Source of the DNA: Tetrapisispora phaffii CBS 4417
Lineage: Eukaryota; Ascomycota; Saccharomycetes; Saccharomycetales; Saccharomycetaceae
Length of the DNA: 64,000 nt
Direction: 5' to 3'
NCBI RefSeq assembly: GCF_000236905.1
Contig: NC_016526.1
Location: 496,001-560,000, forward strand
Shown here: in pieces, positions 19,975 to 28,880 of the stretch
How positions within the stretch are numbered: the first letter of the stretch is position 1
Layout of the letters: every line of letters begins with the position of its first letter
The notes under the pieces: generated by a model
Told to the model about the DNA's origin: nothing
Database searches by the model: none
Seen by the model: only the letters and a program-made list of their open reading frames with translations
Made by a program: the position numbers and the translations under genes

Positions 19975-22812
19975 ATGCATTTAAGAATTCCAAATAAAAC
20001 AAGTATTGATGAAGCGGATGATGATTCATTGTCAGCTCTCTCATCGCTTGTTTCCATCAACAGTGAAGAAGGTACCTCACTTTCAAAGATAAAGTCAAAT
20101 GTTTCAGATATAATACAAGAACAGCATATTGGTAATATCGACGATATAGACGATAAAGATAACGAAACCGTGGACACTGACTTGAAAGATAATAGATTAA
20201 AAAAGAGAGATCGTTTTATGAAAAAATCTACACCATATTCTGCTGATTTTAAACCATTGATGTTCAAGATGAAGGTTCCAGAAAATAATGAAAATGACAG
20301 ACAATCTCCAAACAAAAATTCATTTAAAACAATGAAAAAAGAACTAAATAAGGATTTCAAAGCATCAGATAATATCGTTCATAAAGATTTGATTAATATA
20401 AGAGAAAGACTGATAAACTTGCCAATAGACGGATCATCGTTATTTAACACTATTGATGAAGACCAACTCTCTAAATATCTACAAAACCCGACGTATATCA
20501 AGTTGTATAGAAAGAGAAAAGATATGACAAGGTTTAATAGAATGTTTATGGCACAAGAACTACGAATTGAAAAAACGAACAATACAACAATATCTAGTGC
20601 AAAGGATGAAAATGGAGATAGAAGTGATCTTAGTGATACTATAACACCAACAAAATCGTCAAATTCCAATGGAAATGTTAAAACGGTAGATGTTTCAAAA
20701 TCCATTTGGGTAACCAAATTTAGTTTAGACGGGAAATACATGGCTACCGCGGGTAAAGACGGAAATTTAAGAATTTGGAAAGTCATTAGCTCATTGTTGG
20801 AGAGGTGGGACTCTGCTAAAGATGATAGCTCTAGGAATACAGAGGTGACGAAAACTTTAACAGATGGTAGAAGTAGAAAAAATAGCATCATCAGCCCAAT
20901 TAAAAGTAATACATATTCTGATGCAGGAAGTTCCCTGAATAATTTTGAACAGGACTTTAAACAATTCCTTGATCTGGGAGAACGTAAATCAAGAAATAAT
21001 GACGACGATAGTACTTCAAACGTTGGAAGTGATTACAATGATAACAGTACTCTGTATAATAATTCTACTTTCACATCTAACGTCAAATCTAACTCTAGGC
21101 TAGAGTCTGCAGATCAGAATAGTAATTCAGGCTCAACAATGAATCTGTTTGCACCGGTTTTTAAACCTCGTCCAGTGAAGGTATTTCAGGAGCACACAAA
21201 TGATATTTTGGATCTTGATTGGTCTCGAAATGGTTTCATTTTAACATCATCGATTGATAAAACGGTAAAATTATGGCACACAGACAAAAACAAATCTCTA
21301 AGAACCTTCTCGCATCCGGATTTTGTAACAACAGTGAAATTCCATCCTATAGATGATAGATTCTTCATAAGTGGCTGCATAGATCAGAAATGTAGACTGT
21401 GGTCCATTTTAGATGAACAGGTAAGTTATGAGTATCATTGCCAAGATTTAATTACTACTTTGACCGTCTCATTAGATGGTAAGTTTACAATAGTTGGTAC
21501 TTTAAATGGTTATATTCACGTTCTCGAGACTGAGGGATTGAAGTTCCATTCTGCATTTCACGTCAGACAAAGAGTAGCGTTACAAAACTTAGAGAATCCC
21601 GGCGAGCCTCCTCTAATAAAAAATAGGTTACTAGGTCCACGTATTACTGGCCTTCAGTGTATAATGCCAGAAAATACTGATAATTTGAGAATTCTTGCAA
21701 CTTGTGATGATTCTAAGATAAGAATAATTCAGCTGTCTGATAAAACTTTGCTTGAATATTTAAAGGGTTTCCAAAGTAAAACAAGTCAGCACCATGCTCA
21801 ATTATCGATGCTCTCAGGTGAACCAGTCGTAATTAGTAGTAGTGATGATCATTGGGTCTACTTTTGGACTTTACAATCTAATAGTGACGAAGCTCACAGG
21901 AAGAGCATTCCAAGGACCGGTATTCATAGATCTTTAAGTTTCAAATCACTAATTGGCAAGACATTATCCTCTAGACAAAAGAAAGGAAGACCAAGAGCAG
22001 ATTCAGATAGTAGATGCCATCACTTACATTTGCCAAATCTTTTACGTTGCAATAAGATTATTAGGAATTCAGCATATATTGCATTCCATGCACACACAAA
22101 TCCTATTACAACAGCAGTGCTTGCACCACCTGAGACGGCGAAAATTCTATCGTTATCCAATGATTTAATATGTGAATTATCATCCGAATATTTTATGGAG
22201 ACAGAGAATAAGATACAAGAATCTTTGACGAACAGTACCCTTTCAGATTCAAGCAGTGACGTTCAAAATATAAAATTACAGAATAAAAAAGTAAACCGAG
22301 AGTTAGATAAGAGCTTTAATTTGAAGACACATTCAACTCTTCCAAATATGATCGATGTAGTTGGTACGATAATAGTTTCAACAGATACTAGTGGTAATAT
22401 CCGTGTGTTTAGAGTGGATATGCCTTCTCGTATTAGAAAAATGGCATTACAAAAATTAAAAGATAGAAAAAGAAAAGAAGGACTCAGTAGCATAACACCC
22501 ACACCAAGCGATATGTCAACTAACGCCACTCATAATGACAGTGAGAAGCCATGTCTAAGTTCTGTCAAGTTCGATAGTCTTTATGGCAGTTTAAGGTACT
22601 CTGGTTATAGCATGCCTGAAAGTTCCTCTTCCAATAACACTGAAAATGAAGGTAATAATAGCGGGACTGTGATTCCTTCCTTGCCAAATGATTCGCAGTG
22701 TAGTGTTTGTAATGGTACAAAGTTTGAATTACGAAAAGATATAGAAATGGGTCCTAACATGCCTTCATATTATTGCACAGAATGTGGTACAGTGTACAAC
22801 AATTTTAGATAG
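19975..22812 (+). CDS. DGR2: WD40-repeat protein of the DGR2/YMR102C family with C-terminal zinc ribbon
   Basis: 945 residues; the S. cerevisiae paralogues YKL121W (DGR2, 2-deoxyglucose resistance) and YMR102C are shorter, about 835-850. Molecular role unknown. The start MHLRIPNKTSIDEADDDSLSALSSL is followed by an acidic disordered region. WD repeats include IWVTKFSLDGKYMATAGKDG (near residue 240) and, after a long Ser/Asn insertion, VKVFQEHTNDILDLDWSRNG, LTSSIDKTVKLWHTD and ISGCIDQKCRLWSI (residues 400-480), then further blades to about 650. A basic segment RQKKGRPRADS follows. The last 40 residues contain CSVCNGTKFEL...YYCTECGTVYNN, two CxxC pairs resembling a zinc ribbon. The position before OAC1 matches YKL121W-YKL120W. 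Confidence 0.9.
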   Translation: MHLRIPNKTSIDEADDDSLSALSSLVSINSEEGTSLSKIKSNVSDIIQEQHIGNIDDIDDKDNETVDTDLKDNRLKKRDRFMKKSTPYSADFKPLMFKMKVPENNENDRQSPNKNSFKTMKKELNKDFKASDNIVHKDLINIRERLINLPIDGSSLFNTIDEDQLSKYLQNPTYIKLYRKRKDMTRFNRMFMAQELRIEKTNNTTISSAKDENGDRSDLSDTITPTKSSNSNGNVKTVDVSKSIWVTKFSLDGKYMATAGKDGNLRIWKVISSLLERWDSAKDDSSRNTEVTKTLTDGRSRKNSIISPIKSNTYSDAGSSLNNFEQDFKQFLDLGERKSRNNDDDSTSNVGSDYNDNSTLYNNSTFTSNVKSNSRLESADQNSNSGSTMNLFAPVFKPRPVKVFQEHTNDILDLDWSRNGFILTSSIDKTVKLWHTDKNKSLRTFSHPDFVTTVKFHPIDDRFFISGCIDQKCRLWSILDEQVSYEYHCQDLITTLTVSLDGKFTIVGTLNGYIHVLETEGLKFHSAFHVRQRVALQNLENPGEPPLIKNRLLGPRITGLQCIMPENTDNLRILATCDDSKIRIIQLSDKTLLEYLKGFQSKTSQHHAQLSMLSGEPVVISSSDDHWVYFWTLQSNSDEAHRKSIPRTGIHRSLSFKSLIGKTLSSRQKKGRPRADSDSRCHHLHLPNLLRCNKIIRNSAYIAFHAHTNPITTAVLAPPETAKILSLSNDLICELSSEYFMETENKIQESLTNSTLSDSSSDVQNIKLQNKKVNRELDKSFNLKTHSTLPNMIDVVGTIIVSTDTSGNIRVFRVDMPSRIRKMALQKLKDRKRKEGLSSITPTPSDMSTNATHNDSEKPCLSSVKFDSLYGSLRYSGYSMPESSSSNNTENEGNNSGTVIPSLPNDSQCSVCNGTKFELRKDIEMGPNMPSYYCTECGTVYNNFR

Positions 22813-23303
22813 TGTTTTTTATTCATTAACTATATACATGTATAGACACGTATATGTATAGTTTCATAATTTACTGCAAAACTAACTGTACCGAAATATA
22901 TAATTACTGTCATCCTATATTATATGACATAGTTATCATGGGACCAAAATATTCAATATCGGCAACGGGCCGTTAACGGGCCGGTTTTTTCGAAGACTCA
23001 TCGGAAGTACAAATTTCAGAAGAGATAATTAATACCTTAATATTGTTTAATTGCAGCCAGGGAACCCAAGACTTAAGAGTGATTTATTTTAATGATTCAT
23101 CCATTATGAAGAGAATTAGGACAAAATATTATTGATTGCTATAAAATCTAATAATTTCTTTCTAAGTATAAATGTAGGATATATTTTAGAAACATCAAAT
23201 TGAAGTTACATTCCTTTGACTAATTTGTGAGTTTTGATGTTGTGTATCTAAATAGGGCGTCATTATTCAATTAAAAATATAGACAAAGATTACGATTTAT
23301 AGA
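22813..23303. other. OAC1 promoter spacer
   Basis: AT-rich except for a GC-rich island at 22960-22986, where AACGGGCC occurs twice in direct repeat and contains a CCG-N4-CGG element (listed separately). No coding sequence seen. Confidence 0.6.
22970..22979. promoter_or_regulatory. Leu3-type element CCGTTAACGG upstream of OAC1
   Basis: A perfect 10-bp palindrome of the form CCG-N4-CGG, the half-site geometry recognised by the zinc-cluster factor Leu3, although the central four bases (TTAA) differ from the usual GNNC. It lies 325 bp upstream of the OAC1 ATG. OAC1 is a known Leu3 target in S. cerevisiae. Function here is inferred. Confidence 0.5.
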
Positions 23304-24269
23304 ATGCCAAAAGATAAAACTGATATAAGAGAAAAGAGTGCAGCTCAAAAAATTTCAAAATTTGGCTCATTCACTGCAGGTGGTCTTGCAGCATGTATTG
23401 CAGTGACTTTTACCAATCCAATTGAGGTTATTAAGATCAGAATGCAATTACAAGGTGAGTTAGCATCAGTTGGTCAAGGTATATATAAAAATCCATTCCA
23501 AGGTATCGGTGTTGTCTTTAGAAATGAAGGTTTTATGGCTTTACAGAAAGGTTTAAATGCTGCTTATATTTATCAGATTGCGTTAAATGGTTCAAGATTA
23601 GGTTTCTACGAGCCAATTAGATATGCTTTAAACAAAACTTTCTTCCCTGGAGTAGATTCTCATTTGAAACAAAATGTAGCTGTCAATGTTGCTGCTGGTG
23701 CAACTTCTGGTATTATTGGAGCTGTCATTGGTTCTCCATTATTCCTAGTGAAAACTAGATTACAATCATATTCTGAAGCATTCAAAGTCGGGGAACAAAC
23801 TAGATATACAGGTGTTTGGAATGGTTTAAAAGCAATTTATAAAACAGAAGGTTTTAGAGGTCTGTACCGTGGCGTAGATGCCGCTATTTTAAGAACAGGT
23901 GCAGGTTCATCGGTCCAATTACCTATTTATAATACAACCAAAAGTGTATTAATTAAATCTGATTTAATGAAAGATGGTCCAGCATTACATTTAACTGCTA
24001 GTACGATATCTGGTTTAGGTGTCGCCGTTGTTATGAACCCATGGGATGTTATTTTAACAAGAATATATAACCAAAGAGGTAATAAGTATAAGGGACCGAT
24101 TGATTGTCTAGTCAAAACCGTTAAAATTGAAGGTTTATCTGCATTATACAAAGGTTTCGAAGCACAAGTTTTCAGAATTGGTCCACACACCATAATGTGT
24201 CTAACTTTCATGGAACAAACTATGAAACTGGTATACTCCGTTGAGAAGACGATTCTAGGACATAATTAA
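23304..24269 (+). CDS. OAC1: Mitochondrial oxaloacetate/sulfate (isopropylmalate) carrier
   Basis: Inner-membrane carrier of the SLC25 family that moves oxaloacetate, sulfate and alpha-isopropylmalate, linking mitochondrial and cytosolic leucine synthesis. 321 residues (324 in S. cerevisiae). Three tandem carrier repeats with signature motifs NPIEVIKIR (near residue 40), SPLFLVKTR (near 147) and NPWDVILTR (near 247) are present. The end KLVYSVEKTILGHN is like the yeast protein. It lies tail-to-tail with VPH2 across 211 bp, as on S. cerevisiae chromosome XI. A Leu3-type element lies upstream. Confidence 0.97.
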   Translation: MPKDKTDIREKSAAQKISKFGSFTAGGLAACIAVTFTNPIEVIKIRMQLQGELASVGQGIYKNPFQGIGVVFRNEGFMALQKGLNAAYIYQIALNGSRLGFYEPIRYALNKTFFPGVDSHLKQNVAVNVAAGATSGIIGAVIGSPLFLVKTRLQSYSEAFKVGEQTRYTGVWNGLKAIYKTEGFRGLYRGVDAAILRTGAGSSVQLPIYNTTKSVLIKSDLMKDGPALHLTASTISGLGVAVVMNPWDVILTRIYNQRGNKYKGPIDCLVKTVKIEGLSALYKGFEAQVFRIGPHTIMCLTFMEQTMKLVYSVEKTILGHN

Positions 24270-24480
24270 GAAATGTAAAAAAAATTAGACAATAATAATC
24301 GATGACATTTCAAATGCACGTTTTTATATTCTTCAACTTAACAGATAAGAGATATATGGTATGAATATATTAGTTAATTCGAAAGATACCCTTAAAATTC
24401 ACCATATATAGATATAGAAATAACAATGACAATAATAGGTATATATTTCCGTATGTAATATGTGCTTCAATAGATATTAT

Positions 24481-25110
24481 TTATATTACAATTCTCTCAA
24501 TTACAGATATTTTCTCTTTCTTTGCTCTCTCTGTAGTTTTTGCAGTTTCGATCTTATTCAAATAACTGTTATAAACAACAACTTCTGCAACAAGTACTAA
24601 GATCCCAAAAAACAGGCATAATAATATTCTATATTCCGGTGATACTACCATAGATGATTTTGTCCAATACCAAATAGCAGCAATAACGGACAGCACACTA
24701 ATAATGATGTTAAAAACTGTTGTAACTTGTTCCTTTATCTGTTTATTCATTTGAGCTGGCGAAATATAATCGTCGTCATATGCTTTTGATTGCAGATTGC
24801 TCTTCTTTATCATATTTTGGTAATCATCTTCTTCATTTTTTAACTTCAAGTAATTCAATTGTTTCTTAAACTCATCGGTATAATGACTTCCTCGTACATG
24901 TTTTTCCTTGATTTGAAACTCTAGTGGGGTTAGTAATTCTTTTAGAGATATTTTTGGTTGTGTTGATTTATTAGACTTGTATATATCCTTCAATGCATCG
25001 ATAGAAATGTAATCTTGTTCAATGATTTCAGTGATCTCTATATTATTACTTGAGCTTGTGATTGACACCAGAAAATTTCTTATATTCGTATTCAATTTAA
25101 TATCAAACAT
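24481..25110 (-). CDS. VPH2: V-ATPase assembly factor in the ER
   Basis: Vph2/Vma12, a subunit of the ER complex with Vma21/Vma22 that assembles the Vo sector of the vacuolar ATPase. 209 residues (215 in S. cerevisiae). The conserved core ELLTPLEFQIKEKHVRGSHYTDEF precedes QMNKQIKEQVTTVFN. Two transmembrane helices lie at about residues 131-150 and 161-180, separated by a short loop, so both ends face the cytosol. The tail is basic. Its place between OAC1 and the YMR099C homologue joins genes from both sister tracks. Confidence 0.95.
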   Translation of the reverse strand: MFDIKLNTNIRNFLVSITSSSNNIEITEIIEQDYISIDALKDIYKSNKSTQPKISLKELLTPLEFQIKEKHVRGSHYTDEFKKQLNYLKLKNEEDDYQNMIKKSNLQSKAYDDDYISPAQMNKQIKEQVTTVFNIIISVLSVIAAIWYWTKSSMVVSPEYRILLCLFFGILVLVAEVVVYNSYLNKIETAKTTERAKKEKISVIERIVI

Positions 25111-25548
25111 TTCTTTAGCTGATATAAGTAATACTTACAGAGTATGTTTCTGAGGCGGTAATGTGAATAAAAATTATTTAGTGATTTTAAAGCAATTTGC
25201 ATATTTATATATTTGTAATTTAATTTACGCTTAATTTAATTATGTTCAAATACGAAATTTTAGAAGATACCATTTGGTTTAGAAAGTTCATTTTCGTAAC
25301 TAAACGAAAAAAAAGTCAAAAAATACAAAAGGGAAAGGTATATAAATTGTTCTATTCTTATACCATGTAAAATCAGACACTATTTATCTACATTGAACGA
25401 ATCAGGAAAATGTAGACAAGGAGATGGATTAGCTTCAGAGCTGATAATATAACGGATTTACGAAAATGTATCTATCTATTGCTATTAATCAAAATATATT
25501 TTGTCGAACTAAATATATTTCTACATATCAATTACTTAATCCTCTATA
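25111..25548. other. Spacer VPH2-epimerase
   Basis: AT-rich promoter region of VPH2 and 3' region of the epimerase gene. Contains GAAAAAAAAGTC-type A tracts near 25307; no gene or structured element seen. Confidence 0.5.
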
Positions 25549-26421
25549 TCAATACATATATTGAGAAGCAGACCATTTTTGTTTTGCTCTTAAGGTGACT
25601 AAATCGTGGATATGACCAGGTTCGACACAGAGCATGTTTTTGTATCCATCTTTTGGTTCGAAATCACCCATACCGGCAGATTTCTTGATCCATGGATTCC
25701 AAACAACGGCATCTGACAGGTTTTCCCTGATTAAACCGTGGACTAACTGGTTAGTTTTCTTATTCAAAATAGTAATGTTTTCTTTGACATCAACATTTAA
25801 ATATCTTCTATCAACCTCTCTGTCAATAATAACTTCAGCATTTTTTTCGACGGCAGCTTTACCTGTGATGTTATCGTGAGTGGCTTGGTTTTCTAAACCA
25901 TGTACATAGACATTCTCAATAGAGTCCTGGATGTTGTAATAAGTGTGGAATAACCAATTGAAATCGAATGGAACATCCGATTCATTCCTAATATCGACAC
26001 TTGTTTTCAAATGATCGTAACCTAACTCGATATTGTAAAGAATGGTGAACTTATATGGCCAAGCTTTAATTAATTCTCGATTTGCGTTTCCTTCATTCAA
26101 TTCGAACTGGACAGTTGGTGGATAGGATCTAACTATACCCTTGAAAGTCCAGTTTGAATTTCTTGCAAAACCATGTTGTGGTAAATCCTTTAAGTATTTA
26201 TCAGTTGTATTTTTTCCAAAAGCAGGGAACACCAATGGGATACCACCTCTAACAGGCTTTGAACCATCCAGTTTAGCAGCAGATGATAACCATAATTGTT
26301 CAACACCTTCCCTTTTCCAGGAGTACACGGTGGCACCATATTTCAAAATTGTTACGGACGTTTCCTTGTTGTCAGGATGAGTTAATGTGACGATACTTGA
26401 AGTTTCTTTAATACTAGCCAT
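25549..26421 (-). CDS. YMR099C: Glucose-6-phosphate 1-epimerase
   Basis: Aldose-1-epimerase-like protein that interconverts the anomers of hexose-6-phosphates in the cytosol. 290 residues (297 in S. cerevisiae YMR099C). Recognisable blocks are ILKYGATVYSWK, LWLSSAAKLDGSKPVRGGIP, the catalytic-histidine region FNWLFHTYYNI near residue 160, VVWNPWIKKSAGMGDFEPKDGY, and the glutamate-bearing CVEPGHIHD near residue 265. Start MASIKETSS. It is the last gene of the first conserved block; the expected next genes (ATP25, SBA1 and others) do not follow. Confidence 0.96.
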   Translation of the reverse strand: MASIKETSSIVTLTHPDNKETSVTILKYGATVYSWKREGVEQLWLSSAAKLDGSKPVRGGIPLVFPAFGKNTTDKYLKDLPQHGFARNSNWTFKGIVRSYPPTVQFELNEGNANRELIKAWPYKFTILYNIELGYDHLKTSVDIRNESDVPFDFNWLFHTYYNIQDSIENVYVHGLENQATHDNITGKAAVEKNAEVIIDREVDRRYLNVDVKENITILNKKTNQLVHGLIRENLSDAVVWNPWIKKSAGMGDFEPKDGYKNMLCVEPGHIHDLVTLRAKQKWSASQYMY

Positions 26422-27298
26422 ATTTATTTTCGGTTATACGTTTTACGCTGTTAGTTTTGTTTCTATTTTAGTGTTTCGGTAAATTGTAAATATGAGAAAC
26501 GAATAACTTTTATAAAGCCAATTGATTGTATTATTTGTAACAACAGTTTAGATGTTTACCATACTGATAGATCAATTATTGAGCGATAACTGTTTTATTT
26601 ACAACGAACTAGTACATGGTTTGAGATGAATTAAAGGGGGATTGAAAGTGGAAAAGGGATGAATTAGAATTGTGCGTCACATGATCCATTATAAAAACTT
26701 AATTTTACCATTGTTATGTGACGTGTGTCAAAATTACGACGTGTCAAAACTTATGATCTTGTCTAATTATTCTATTTAGCTGCACTAATTTCGTATAACT
26801 GAGTGATATATCGTTCTTAAGATAGTTTTGAAAGAATTCCCTGTGGAACCTGAGAAATTAAAACGTGTACTTAACCATTCCTATCTGAGGTGAAGATTGA
26901 CATATAGGAAGAACTTTAGTAACAGGTATTATATGAAGGTGAGCTGAGTGTTTTTTTGACACGCAACTGTTTTCCTTTTAGAGCCATGGTAATTTTGAAT
27001 GGTAAAGAGTTGCTGTTTATTACATTCCGAGAGTGAAAAATTGCTTTCTAGTCAGAGCGTAGAAGAAACAAAAAAAAGAAAAGATCGAAACATTAAACTG
27101 AGAATTGGATTTAAACCCAGCCACATAATCATTCAGTTGCAATAGAAGCAACGAGTAATAGTATTAAGTGGACTAGCGTCACACTGTGAAATTCAATCCA
27201 AGGCAACCAGCCGCCCTAACAGCTGGCAAATGTCGGGAATCTGAAATTTACAATAGGAATTATAGTACCTATTATCCATTAATTCTAAAGACAGGTGT
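26422..27298. other. Spacer upstream of the epimerase; start of the synteny break
   Basis: No gene. It holds the E-box-like TGCGTCACATGATC at 26673-26686, identical in 14 bases to 49066-49079, and two GACGTGTCAAAA-like repeats (26719 and 26739 region). From about 27233 it resembles the repeat fragment at 5347-5400. Confidence 0.5.
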
Positions 27299-27706
27299 GG
27301 AGAAACAAGCTTATGTCGGTTAGTACCAACGTCTAAGTTAGTGTCGTTAGTCACTTTAGTTGCTTTAGAGTTGTCCATCTTCTTAATAGTTAAATAATCG
27401 ATTGGTTCTTTCCTTTTATTAATATATTTAAACAATTCTATATAGAGTTAGATGTCCTCTTATATATGAGTTTATCTACCAGTTGAATGAACAAGTACAC
27501 ATGTTCAGTCTTCTCCTAAGACCGATAGCTGTACTGCACGTATATGTTTATCACGTAGCCATGTGTATTGTAGTGAAAATTGTTTATCTCTGCTTTGGAA
27601 GATTGTTTTAGAAGTTTCTATCCAATTAGTGAATGCTCAGTTATTTTCGAACTCAAAGTGTCATAAGCACTTTGTTCTGTCACATGCACTACAATAACTC
27701 GGACAC
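27299..27706. repeat. LTR-like dispersed repeat, copy B, upstream of tRNA-Asp
   Basis: About 408 bp matching 6822-7225 throughout, with scattered substitutions and small indels. A TG...CA-bounded segment can be drawn from 27314 (TGTCGGTTAG) to 27705 (CTCGGACA), 392 bp against 388 bp in the other copy, a reasonable size for a yeast LTR. No convincing 5-bp target-site duplication is seen, and the shared flank GAGAAACAAGCTTA shows that homology goes beyond that boundary. It lies 180 bp upstream of tRNA-Asp. Confidence 0.6.
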
Positions 27707-27860
27707 TTACCTAGTAAATAGGAACACTAACCAACACGTTAACTACACAGTCGACGTCAATAAAATCGAACCAGCTGCTGCTCCTGTGCTGGTTTCTCCA
27801 CAGTTAGCGATGAGTTTGTCTTACAAGGGCTCCTGTATGTCCGGATGCAATAGCCCCATA
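27706..27860 (+). repeat. Retroelement-like fragment between copy B and tRNA-Asp
   Basis: Positions 27706-27776 match copy C (5558-5628). The frame here continues past the match through EPAAAPVLVSPQLAMS and further without a stop into the tRNA gene, but its ATG is replaced by AGG. It is read as the beginning of a dead Gag-like frame. Nothing else of a retroelement (protease, integrase, reverse transcriptase) is present. Confidence 0.4.
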
Positions 27861-27885
27861 TTCCTTGCCAAAGAAACAAAACGAA

Positions 27886-27957
27886 TCCGGGATAGTTTAA
27901 TGGTTAGAATCCGCGCTTGTCGCGTGCGGGATCGGGGTTCAATTCCCCGTTCCGGAG
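27886..27957 (+). tRNA. tRNA-Asp, anticodon GUC
   Basis: 72-nt intronless gene. The acceptor TCCGGGA pairs with TTCCGGA, with discriminator G. The A-box region TAGTTTAATGGTTAGAAT and B box GGGTTCAATTCCC are present. The anticodon loop TTGTCGC carries GTC at 27919-27921. It differs from the S. cerevisiae gene at paired positions of the acceptor and anticodon stems with pairing kept. A T4 run at 27959-27962 is a weak terminator. It lies in the synteny gap next to repeat debris. Confidence 0.96.
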
Positions 27958-28155
27958 ATTTTGTCTTCCTTCATTTTTTGCCAATTTTCCTGGCTTAAAT
28001 GACGTCTCCAAATTAGTTCAAACTCCTTTTACAGCCAATATGCACAATTAGCAATACTTGGGAGAAGAACACAGGTAACACAGCGTATACATGCAACTAA
28101 TATTGCCCGACTTGGAAGTCATTCATTTTGAAGTTATGAGAAAAATAAAATGAGC

Positions 28156-28177
28156 GAATATCCGAGCTCGGATATTC
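28156..28177. repeat. 22-bp perfect uninterrupted palindrome
   Basis: GAATATCCGAG is followed directly by its exact reverse complement with no spacer. The symmetry stops at both ends. It lies 198 bp after tRNA-Asp. Such dyads are typical of dimeric factor sites or hairpin-forming DNA; no known factor is assigned. Confidence 0.9.
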
Positions 28178-28243
28178 AACAGAATGTCCGTGCATAGATA
28201 ATACATTTTCACCGTGTAATGTTTTCTTTGCAACATAAAAGAC

Positions 28244-28266
28244 CCCCAGAGAGTAAAACTCTGGGG
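28244..28266. repeat. Hairpin-forming inverted repeat
   Basis: CCCCAGAG, 7-nt AGTAAAA, CTCTGGGG: a perfect 8-bp stem with five G:C pairs, 66 bp after the 22-bp palindrome. Flanking bases allow a weak extension. Confidence 0.75.
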
Positions 28267-28880
28267 TAAGGTCAATAGCAGATGTGGAATTCCTTATTAA
28301 CAAGGCAGGCAATTGCCCCGAGGAAATTTGGAATTTGGAATTTGAAACTTGAAAAACACAAACATGAACACGTAGACAAAGAGATGCTCGTGTGAGTTTT
28401 CCCGCAAAATAGCGACCAGCACAAAGAAATAGCGGTAGTTCCTAGAGTAAGGAATAGAGCCATTTATGTGATGTTTTTTTGAGCAGGAAATGATCTGCTA
28501 ACAAGTCCTAGCGGCAATTTATAGAAAGCATATACAGATTACATTTAGTTACTGTCGTTATTCTTAGACACATGCGCAGGACCCCTCGGCTGGCCGGTTG
28601 GTGGGTAGGTGAGACGAGAGACAGGAGAGACAAGTGACAGGAGAAGCGCAATCTAATACAGAATCGCATCTTAACTAGTGATGGTTCTACTTGTTTTGTC
28701 CACAAAGTATTCAAAATGTTGAATATTAAGTCCGTCATTACAAGGTTCATCAGATATTGCGTATTCGTTTTCGTTGTTTTTTTTTTCATCTCAAAGTCAC
28801 ACTTGAAACTCTGTACGAATAGTATATTAAACACTGTTTATTGTAATTTAATAGTTGTACTTTAAAGTGAATCCCTAGTG

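Larger units (their letters stand above)
27958..28880. other. Spacer downstream of tRNA-Asp with palindromes
   Basis: No protein gene recognised. It holds a 22-bp perfect palindrome (28156-28177), a CCCCAGAG hairpin (28244-28266), a TTTGGAAT-type short repeat near 28326-28346, and a purine-rich GACAGGAGAGACAAGTGACAGGAG segment near 28620-28645. Possibly a non-coding RNA or promoter; no evidence decides. Confidence 0.45.

Noticed and set aside
26673..26780. Possible point centromere (CDEI-like GTCACATGAT followed by AT-rich DNA)
   Set aside because: No CDEIII with a CCGAA core at the right distance; the same CDEI-like word occurs elsewhere without one.
27633..27998. 121-codon frame running through repeat debris and the tRNA-Asp gene
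   Set aside because: It crosses a tRNA gene and joins fragments of different origin; only the short Gag-like part is noted as a repeat fragment.
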